Position numbers and translations under genes: made by a program. A DNA stretch of 64,000 nucleotides, from NCBI RefSeq assembly GCF_905220565.1, contig NC_059415.1, positions 10,926,001 to 10,990,000 on the forward strand. The letters run 5' to 3'. The first letter of the stretch is position 1. Every line of letters begins with the position of its first letter. This document shows, piece by piece, positions 56,038-64,000 of this stretch. The stretch is from Melitaea cinxia. Taxonomy: Eukaryota > Arthropoda > Insecta > Lepidoptera > Nymphalidae. The notes below the pieces were generated by a model. That model saw nothing but the letters and a program-made list of their open reading frames with translations, made no database searches and was not told the DNA's origin.

Positions 56038-59000
56038 ATGAAAAAATCACTATATATTATATTTATAGTCAATTTCCTTATACGAACAAAGGCTGATAAT
56101 GATACTGGTTGGGCTTTTGTCGGTAATCCATTATTACACGCATACCCTTGCAATGGATCAACTGATATATCCGTGTCGTTTGAGCCCGGACTTCCCCCGG
56201 AAGAGGAAAATCAATACTTAGTTTATATATCAAAAAAATTTCCATCGTACTCTGTTATTAAAATGCAATTCGATGCGGAAACAAGTGTCACATTGGTAAT
56301 TCTTTTTTTTTTCTATTTACGTGATTCATTTAATTGAGCTGAAGTGCTGAGAGCTTAGTTCGAATTTTTTAAGTTTATTTCTATATTTAAAAACGATTCG
56401 TTCTCGTACACGACATGTTCATACTTAAACGAACCGTTTTATGGTTCAAGTAACTGGGATTTAGTATTAGAGTATCCGTTTCTTCGTTAAACGCATTCCT
56501 TAAACTCTATCTCTTATGAATCTCGCAAGGACTGTTGTCAATTGTAAAACCCTTTTTTTTTAGTTTTACTTGATAATGAAAAAAGTCCATTCATTAGAGA
56601 TATTGTAGATTTACTTTTTTACTTTAAAAGGTCAAAATAAACTGACACCGATGACTTGGCGATGGCAGAATATAAAATTTGAGTCATTAAAATAAAATAA
56701 AACGTGACTCATGAAATACTACAAAATATCGTAGTGTCCAAGTAGAGCTTGCGACATTTAGTGTATGGTTTCTGAAATACTTTTAAAAAATCATCAATCA
56801 TCCAAATATTATTGCTTTCGAGTAGCTTTCAGATCTCAGACTCTTAAATCATTAAAGTATAAATTTTGTAAGATTTTTTTTTTACATATATACAACTATA
56901 AACTTAAATGACATTATCGTTAAATTTTATTTTAGCATTATTTTTACATACGCATAAATTTTGTAAGATTTTTTTTTTATATATATACAACTATAAACTT
57001 AAATGACATTATCGTTAAATTTTATTTTAGCATTATTTTTACCGTAGCTTATAGACGCTTACAACACCAGAAACATCGCAAATACTCTGCTGACCCTACC
57101 CCAGGAGCTCTAGTCACCCTACCCACTCACAGCTGTGATCTTCTGTATGGTCGAGTTACTTCCTCAATCGGGCCGCCCCAGACTTTGGGCAGGATATTTC
57201 CTGCTGTACCTCAGATAAAATGTATATACATTAATGTGTTTTTGCAGATACTTATTTCTATATATAATCGTTTCAGACAAGTAACAGTTTCGCAAGGATA
57301 TACGTCGATAAAAGTGAAGCAAATTCTTTTGAGATAAAATTCTTTAAAGCCAGCGATCATATTGACTTTACTGTCAAAGGTCTTGTACAGGGGACTGTAC
57401 CATATTTCACAAGATTAAACATAAACAGTAAAGAATATTGCAAGAAACCAAATGTGGTAAGTTATCAAACTAAAATAACTAAGAAGACTAAGAATAATTT
57501 TTCTTTTGACCCCAAAATATTGTTTTTTACGTCAGTCGAACGCAGCCTAAAGACCTATGGTGGAGAAAACTATTAGTACCAAGATCTTTACTTAAAATAA
57601 TAATTTAGATGAGTATTAATTTTCCTCGTTCTAGGGTTTTTTGGATTCTTACATATCAGGATACAAGGACCACGCAGAAAGTCCCGTGGACGCACCAGCG
57701 ACGAACTGCGGCAGACGTAAAGTAGGCCACACTGAACTGATAGTCAGCGGAGCTCCAACGAAACCTGGTGACTTTCCATGGCACGCAGCTCTGTATAAAC
57801 TCGATCGCTCTACTATAAAGTATATTTGTGGTGGAACTCTCATCTCCAAAAACGTTGTATTGACAGGTAATCTTAAATTTAAATATTACAGAATCAGGCA
57901 CTTAATGTTTGCTACATAATTACAAAATCAAAGTGATAAAAAACTCAAGAAACTATTCTGAAACGTAATTAATTAACAAAAACTCCTTCTCACTGGTATA
58001 TGAAATTCCTCTTATGATTATAATTGATCGATGGTGAGTACTGACGAAATAAAAATCGCATTAAAGTTGTGGATGACAACTATAATTATGAAACTACAAG
58101 TTGAAAAAATATATTCTCAGCTCAGCTTTGGGTAGGTAACATGGGTTGGAATACCATTGCAGCAGACGGGTTAACGTGCTTGAATAATAGTTACCAACAG
58201 GATGTTGTGGTATGAAGTCATCCTATATTTTACTGTCGTTAATCGAGCGATCATGGAAAGTAATAATTTATTATTTTATATGATTTGTCAATTTAGTCTA
58301 CATTACGCTTGGTTTTTCTCACGTTTCCATCATCATTTTTAGTTCCCACTTCAAAGACAGCTTGATGTACTAAACTAATTGAAGTGAGACTTCTTTACGC
58401 ACACTTGACTTGGGGATTAAGCTCGTGAATGCTTGATGAGAGCGTTACGAAAAGTATGAGCGGGCGAGGCGAACGGAGAAAGAGAGAGAAAGGTGCGAGC
58501 ACATATTTTCTTTCTCTCTTTCTCTCATAGCCAGGTACGTTTACGCCTATTATGCAGAAGTTTTAGTTCAGTCGTGTGGTCTAAAGCAAACTCGTTTTTT
58601 TAACAAATTATGTAGTTTTTGTTTTATCTTTCTACGAATTTAATAAAATATTTAGAAATCATTTGCAGCTGGTCATTGCTCGTCGTCGAGGGGTATAGCT
58701 TTTTCGCCAGAAGTTTTGAGCGTGGTCCTCGGGAAATATAACTTAATCGGTGGTGACGTCGCAATTCAGGAGAGAGAAGTACTACTGATCTTTTTATATT
58801 ACATTAGTTAGTTAGTTGTTCTGCCGCTGTTGGATATAGGCCTCCACAAGTTCGCGCCAAAAAATGGCGTGAACGTGTTGGGTTGGTGACCACAGGGCTG
58901 GCTTTGTCGCACCGAAGACGCTGCTGTCCGTCTTCGGCCTGTGTATTTCATAGCCAGCAGTTGGATGGAAATCCCGCCATCGGTCGGCTTTTTAAGTTCC

Positions 59001-62000
59001 AAGGTGGTAGCGGAACTGTGTTATCCCTTAGTCCCCTCATACGACACCCACTGGAAGAGAGGGGGTGGCTATGTTATTTATTGCCGTAGCCACACAGCAT
59101 TACATACTAAAAGCTTAAAAAAGTGTACCGTCTTCCAGATGGTTAGTGGTCCCCTTAGTCTACGGACGCTTCCAGCACCAGCAGCATTGCAAGCGCCGAC
59201 CGTACTATCCACGACTCTACCCTTTAGCTCTAACAACCTTACTCTGCAGAGGAATTTAACACTGCTAATTAACAGTACTATGTAGATGTGATCTTGTGTA
59301 CGATTGAGGTACTTACTTAGTCGATCTGCTCCAGATTTTTGGGCAGAATATTTCTTACTGTAACCTACATTTCTTTATCTTACAATTATGTGATTGCCAA
59401 AAATGTAAATACTGTATTAGACAACATTCAGTATTCTGTTTAACTGTGACAATGTGTATTTTAACAATTTTTGTAGGTTCATCGAATAATACTCCACGAA
59501 AATTTTGACTACAGACACCTGGACAACGATATTGCTCTATTGAAACTAAAAACAGAAGCTATTTTTACTGACTACGTCCAACCAGCCTGCCTATGGTATG
59601 ATAGAGCAAGTGAAAAGCTGTCAACGAAAAAAATATTCGGAACGGTAAATACGTTTTTCCGGAATCTTAATTCATAAAGTATGTATTTTTTTATAATAGT
59701 AGAGGATGTCATGTAAGGACCTTCGCTAATCTACTCACCATGTGATAATCGTATTCCGTCAAATACGTAAAATATGTTTTTGAACATATAACAACAGGGT
59801 TCCCTTAAAAAAACATTGTGATGATATGTCATTTGGCACTAATTTGTTTTAAATTTTATATACCTACAGTTTTTAAGCCGAAAAAGGTAATATATATTCA
59901 CATTCTTAGAACATTTCAATAAATATAAGAAAATATTTTGAAAATTCGTGTGGAATTGGGTTGGGTATCGTGGTACTTGCGATGTTTTTGGTTGTACTAT
60001 TACGTACGCTTGCTTGCCGATATAGTTGTATAAAAAATCAAAAACTGCACTCCACCACGCACTCATTTAAAAATATAATTTAGCTCCATCTATCAGCTTG
60101 TTTGTTGGCACTACTGATCAAGCATATTACGGTAAGTTCGGTTAGTTGAATTGGTGGTTGCAAATTATCACAGATAGATCTGATTCATTCACATCATATA
60201 AATATTTTATTATGCTAGAAACTAAAAAGATTAATTGTAAAAAAAGTGTACAATTTTTTAGCCTTCACATTCAATAGGCTTCTTAGTTAATAGTTTTTTG
60301 ACATAATAAAAGAATAGCTTATTTCGTTATCGCGTTCCTATCATTTGAATATTTAAAATGTTGTCCAAGAATATTTATTCAATATTTTTTTTTACTACAA
60401 TAGTATTCAAAAAAGGCTTCAAGTGATATTTAATTTATAGTTTAATATGTATTCTGTTGTATAGTTTGTATTTTATAGTATACTAGTGACCCGCCCCGGT
60501 TTCGCACGGGTGCAATGCTGATACTAAATATAAAATAAGTATTTGCAATGTAAGCGCAAAAAATGTGTTTATTTTCGACATCACATTAGAAACCTCCAAA
60601 ACTATCAGTGTTCCTCTGCTATATTATGCATTTATTATACATATACCTAAACCTGCCTCTGGAGTCACTCTATTTACTAAAGAAAACCGCATCAAAAACC
60701 CGTTGCGTAGTTTTAAAGATCTAAGCATACAGACAGCGGGAAGCGACTTTGTTTTATACTATGTAGTGATTAATGCATTGTTATAAAAATATAGAGACTT
60801 AAGAGTAAGTGCTTTCCGTATATTTCATTTTGTCAGAATCATATGTACGAGTACGTAGTCGTAAATATGTTGTTAGAAAATTACCTCTCATTTTTGAGCT
60901 TTTACTTTGCTTTAAAATATAATGTTTAAATGTAATTAAAAAATGGATTTTGTTTTCAGGTAGTTGGATGGGGATTCGACAATACAGATACATTGTCGCC
61001 TCAGCTTAACCAAGCAACAATACCGATTGTATCAGAGAGCACTTGCATAAAAAGTAAACCTCTGTTCTATTCGACCATTTTGACAAATAAAAAGTTTTGT
61101 GCTGGATACAGAAATGGTAAGAGAAATTAATTTTTGAAACCTTTTTGCTTAATCAATTTATCTGTTAAGTATTACATCATCGTACATGTACTGCACTATT
61201 GGACAGTTGAAAATGAGTCACTGATGTAGGCCACAGGAGGAAGTATGTTGCTCAAAATTTAGGGCAGCCCGGCTGCGAAAGTATCTCAACCTTTCAAAAG
61301 AGCACAGTTAGTTAATACTGCTTTCAAGCAGTTTTGTATTCCTGTGTTGAGTAATTAAGATAGAGCTCCCGGGGAGTCTCGGGTATAGGGTCAACGGCTT
61401 GCAATACTTCTTATTTAATTATTTCTGTTATGTGTATCAATCTACTAGAATCTAAAACTGCAGTTAAGATATTTCTATATACAATTAGACGGCTTAATAT
61501 GTAATTAAATGGTGAAAATTAAAGATACACGACATACAGGACGTATGCACGTACCCTCCATGACCGGTATAAATTATAGCTTGAATAAATTTTATGATAA
61601 ATGAAGTATTGGTCAACTTATTTAGATTCATAATAGTATATGGGGAGTTGAGGATTAGGGTGCGATCGCGTCGGCCATCGCAAAGGGAGGATCCTACGAC
61701 CAGATGGGAGTTGTGTTTGGTGGGCTACTGCCCCAACGGTTGTTGTCGGGTTCTTGTATATATACTCAATCAATCTGATAACTTTGATAGCGCGATGTAG
61801 GATACGTCAGTTTTCTCTAGTTTGTATGTCGTGAGATAGATGACGCTACAAGTATATGTGTGATTGTTAACATTTTTCAACACGCAACAGGAACGTCCGC
61901 ATGTAATGGTGACAGTGGGGGCGCTTTCCAAGTGTTTATACCCGACAAGGATAAGGACTCGACTAAGACAAACGGCGCTTGGTTCGTGCGAGGCATCGTC

Positions 62001-62105
62001 TCACTCACAGTGGCCAGAACTGATGTCCCGATCTGCGACCCAGAGCACTACGTGGTCTTCACTGACGTCGCCAAATATATACATTGGATTGAAAGCAATA
62101 TGTAA
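56038..62105 (+). CDS. Gene C: secreted GD-like serine protease, 7 exons, 439 aa
   Basis: Coding exons: 56038-56295, 57277-57456, 57635-57866, 58669-58778, 59477-59644, 60960-61116, 61891-62105. Intron phases 0,0,1,0,0,1 equal those of gene B. The start at 56038 was chosen over the upstream in-frame ATG at 55975 because it opens a signal peptide ([19 protein letters not shown]) and a 3' splice site lies at 55997-55999. The N-terminal domain lies between Cys38 and Cys141. The activation site is HTEL|IVSG, Ile182. The triad is His226 (TAGHC), Asp278 (DNDIALL) and Ser377 (GDSGG), all intact, so an active enzyme is expected. S1 residue 189 is Ser and residue 216 (in IVSLTVA) is Thr, arguing against trypsin specificity. 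The exon 4 donor is GAA|GTACTA, a weak match chosen because it restores alignment with gene B. It is divergent from gene A and convergent with gene D. GD-like naming is moderate, protease fold firm. Confidence 0.9.
56860..57042. repeat. 95-bp tandem duplication in gene C intron 1
   Basis: TAAATTTTGTAAGATTTTTT begins both copies at 56860 and 56955. They match almost base for base through TTTTAGCATTATTTTTAC; the second ends where RepB begins. Confidence 0.9.
57043..57222 (-). repeat. RepB copy, truncated, gene C intron 1
   Basis: CGTAGCTTATAGACGCTTAC to CCTGCTGTACCTCAGATAAA; lacks the tail region. Confidence 0.7.
58376..58605 (+). mobile_element. RepJ copy in gene C intron 3
   Basis: TTGAAGTGAGACTTCTTTAC to GTGTGGTCTAAAGCAAACTC; core GAGCGTTACGAAAAGTATGA and GGCGAACGGAGAAAGAGAG match the 12,095 copy. 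Confidence 0.7.
58808..59098 (-). repeat. RepA copy in gene C intron 4
   Basis: TTGGATATAGGCCTCCACAA to CCGTAGCCACACAGC; a 50-base deletion removes the CCCAGCGTGG block. It begins about 30 bases after the exon 4 donor. Confidence 0.8.
59125..59372 (-). repeat. RepB copy, degenerate, gene C intron 4
   Basis: TCTACGGACGCTTCCAGCAC, CTTACTCTGCAGAGGAATTT and GTACTTACTTAGTCGATCTG. Confidence 0.55.
59950..60040 (+). repeat. RepB tail fragment, gene C intron 5
   Basis: TTGGGTTGGGTATCGTGG, TACTTGCGATGTTTTTGGTT and GTACGCTTGCTTGCCGATAT before an A-rich end. Confidence 0.55.
60481..60770 (+). repeat. RepI copy, gene C intron 5
   Basis: GTGACCCGCCCCGGTTTCGC, CTATCAGTGTTCCTCTGCTA and AGACAGCGGGAAGCGACTTT; longer than the 6,345 copy. 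Confidence 0.65.
61228..61425 (+). repeat. RepB copy, truncated, gene C intron 6
   Basis: GTAGGCCACAGGAGGAAGTA to GGTCAACGGCTTGCAATACTTC; the 3' tail is absent. Confidence 0.6.
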
Positions 62106-62210
62106 CTAAACAAGGTACTAATTTCTCTGTTTCAATTAATTCTCTATTTTACAGTTTAAGACTTTGATTTCATAAAAATATTTTTGAACGCAATTTTTTT
62201 TTGCAAAATC

Positions 62211-62216
62211 AATAAA
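62211..62216 (+). promoter_or_regulatory. Polyadenylation signal of gene C
   Basis: AATAAA about 105 bases after the stop codon, followed by A-rich sequence. It is the first canonical signal after the stop. Confidence 0.6.
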
Positions 62217-62552
62217 AATTGTAACGTTTTAATTAAAAATAAAATATTTTAGGAATAGCCTAACGACGGAAATTCACAATTTTCATGTTTTATAACTTGT
62301 TTTTTCCAGATGAGCCAAACAGGCGGATAACTATTACAGATATCGGTATTATATTGATGATACACATTTTATAATAAAAATGGCTTTTATTCAAACGCAA
62401 GTATCTAAAAGAATAGTATTAAAGTGACATCCTTCCTTTGACGACGAGGAAACCGCTGGGTTTTAGTGGGAAGTCTTTTACGTGGTGACCAAAGAGTATA
62501 TAAGGTACCGTGATGGGAGCCCACACTCCCGTTAGGGGGTAAATGCATTTGT

Positions 62553-62880
62553 CAACGTCAAAAAAAGTACCTAATAACGATATATACTCTGAGTACTAAA
62601 ATTACAAACTAATTTATATCAAAAACCTATCATCTTTTAATTAATGCGATGCTGTATGACAAAGTAACTTGTTTAAGTATATGGATTTATTATTCTTTAT
62701 ATCTTTATTTTCAAATCTATACCTATATTATAAACCTGAAACGTTTGTTCGTTTATTTGTTTAAGTGTGCTTATCTTAGGAACTTCTGGTTCGAATTGAA
62801 AAATCATTTTGTGTTGGATAGCCCATTTACTGAAGAAGATTGCAGGCTATTTTTTTTCCGCGGGTCACACATATGAAGTT
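62553..62880 (+). repeat. Block shared with gene B intron 6, including RepG
   Basis: TCAACGTCAAAAAAAGTACC, CAAACTAATTTATATCAAAA, TGACAAAGTAACTTGTTTAA, then RepG. It matches 42,557-43,170 in order and strand except for the RepH insertion there. Confidence 0.75.
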
Positions 62881-63278
62881 ACTAATATTATGCCTCAGGT
62901 GAGCTGTGACGGTCGTTGTAAATTTATATGTCTTTATAAAGTTATACAGATATAAAAAAAAATTATGTTTGCGTCTACAATAAATATTTAGCAATCATTT
63001 ATTACATTTAAAATTTTATAATGTGATTCATATTAGTACAATATTTGTTTGTCACCGGATTTATCTCTCAAAGAGATTTCTTTCAGCCAATCTATAGTTT
63101 TTTAAATGAATATTAAACATTTTTTTATTAAAAATCAATCGATCAATTCAATTTATAATTAAAAATTTTAACTCCTCTAAATTATTATTTTTATAAATTT
63201 TGTTTTTAAAAAAACAAAAATAATTTGCTTGTCATTAAATAAAAACATTATAAATAGTTTTTAATATATTGTGTATTT

Positions 63279-63505
63279 TTATTTCAAGTGCTGAAGTATC
63301 CAATTCCTGTACTTTGCTACATCTGTAAACACTGTGTACGCGTTCGGTTCACACACCGATGTGTCCTTCCTTGCTAACGTAACAGACACAATCCCTTTGA
63401 CGTACCACGCTCCTGTTTTGTACTCAATTTTGTAATCCGGGTCTTTAGTGTCAGTAACGAAAACTACGAAACCTCCGCCGCTGACACCATTGCATGCTGC
63501 CGTAC
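63279..63505 (-). CDS. Gene D (partial): last exon of a GD-like serine protease homologue with GVSGG
   Basis: The last coding exon of a fourth paralogue; the rest lies beyond the right edge. The acceptor (TTTTTTTAAAG) precedes a phase-1-type start giving (G)TAACNGVSGGGF, equivalent to exon 7 of B and C, and the frame ends with TAA at 63279-63281 after 74 complete codons. Shared landmarks are TGAWYVKGIVS, the VTLARKD segment, a Cys, then [10 protein letters not shown] and a terminal NWI. The nucleophile Ser is kept, but the preceding Asp194 (GAC in B and C) is Val (GTC). That Asp normally pairs with the new N-terminus after zymogen cleavage, so activation is expected to be impaired. Residue 189 is Ala. 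It may be a catalytically poor protease homologue or a decaying copy; without upstream exons this cannot be settled. Confidence 0.82.
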
Positions 63506-63584
63506 CTTTAAAAAAATTATAATCTATGTAAATTAAAGTAATCGCTAAACATGTTTATTGCTAAACGCATAACGGTTAGACCTA

Positions 63585-63833
63585 CGCTTCAGCTTGTAAT
63601 ATTCCACTACTGGGCATAGGCCTCTTTCCCCATGTAGGAGAAGGATCAAAGTTTAATTCACCACGCTGCTCATTGGAGGGTTGGCGGATATATTCCCTAC
63701 CACGAGTAACGATCGGTATCAGGTGTATATGATAACACTCGGGACCGATGGCTTAACGTGCTCTCCGAGGCGCGGTGGGGAGACCCACAAGGACTGAACA
63801 AACACCTAGATCACGGCAAATACAACACTTTTA
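63585..63833 (-). repeat. RepC copy, likely in gene D intron
   Basis: CGCTTCAGCTTGTAATATTC to ACACCTAGATCACGGCAAAT; head missing. It is followed at once by RepB. Confidence 0.8.
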
Positions 63834-63835
63834 AC

Positions 63836-64000
63836 TGAGGTAGGGCACAGCAGGAATTTCCTGCTCAAAATATGGAGCAGCCCGACTGGGGTAGTACCTC
63901 GACCTTACAGAAGATCACAGCTAAATAATACTGTTTTCAAGCAGTATTCTGTTCCTGTTGGTGAGTAAGGTGACCAGAGCTCCTGGGGGGGGGGGGACTA
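63836..64000 (+). repeat. RepB copy cut by the window edge
   Basis: TGAGGTAGGGCACAGCAGGA to the G-rich AGCTCCTGGGGGGG block; one of the least diverged 5' halves. Confidence 0.8.

Overview
The window looks like nuclear DNA of a moth or butterfly (Lepidoptera). The evidence is AT-rich spliced genes, a full-length mariner element, tRNA-derived SINEs, several interspersed repeat families present in many copies, and a cluster of secreted serine proteases most like the insect gastrulation-defective (GD) family. No name or database was available, so the organism is an inference. All coordinates and splice sites were read by eye.

Region 1 (1-42,200) holds no host gene that I can support. It is filled with repeats, which I label locally: RepA (3' end of an RTE-like LINE, often with an (ATG)n tail), RepB (A-tailed, SINE-like, about 300 bp), RepC (tRNA-derived SINE, about 330 bp), RepD (second tRNA-like family), RepE ('AACCGACTTC' element, 430-620 bp), RepF, RepG, RepH, RepI and RepM (short LINE/SINE-like pieces), and RepJ, RepK and RepL (inverted-repeat MITE-like elements). 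A 1,293-bp mariner copy (8,038-9,330) has TA target duplications and a D,D34D transposase interrupted by one in-frame TAG. Several insertions are nested, which fixes element borders and relative ages.

Region 2 (42,200-62,300 plus the right edge) is a cluster of serine protease paralogues. Gene B (minus, 50,021-42,223; 7 exons; 451 aa) and gene C (plus, 56,038-62,105; 7 exons; 439 aa) have a signal peptide, an N-terminal domain bracketed by two cysteines, and a chymotrypsin-fold domain with His, Asp and Ser of the triad. All six introns have the same phases (0,0,1,0,0,1) in both. Gene A (minus, 52,330-51,655) has only the two exons for signal peptide plus N-terminal domain. It may be a truncated paralogue, a gene for a free N-terminal domain, or an alternative 5' cassette for gene B, because its last exon ends in the same phase as gene B exon 2. 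Gene D (minus, entering from the right edge, last exon 63,505-63,279) has GVSGG where GDSGG is expected. A and C are divergent (about 3.7 kb apart); C and D are convergent.

If the GD comparison is right, these are secreted zymogens of an extracellular proteolytic cascade, as in dorsoventral patterning or immunity. They show a Leu-Ile activation site and Ser at the base of the S1 pocket, so they are not expected to behave like trypsin. The main points for follow-up are the orphan N-terminal module (gene A), the altered active sites (D: Asp to Val; B: Gly to Ser) and the repeated remodelling of the locus by nested repeats.
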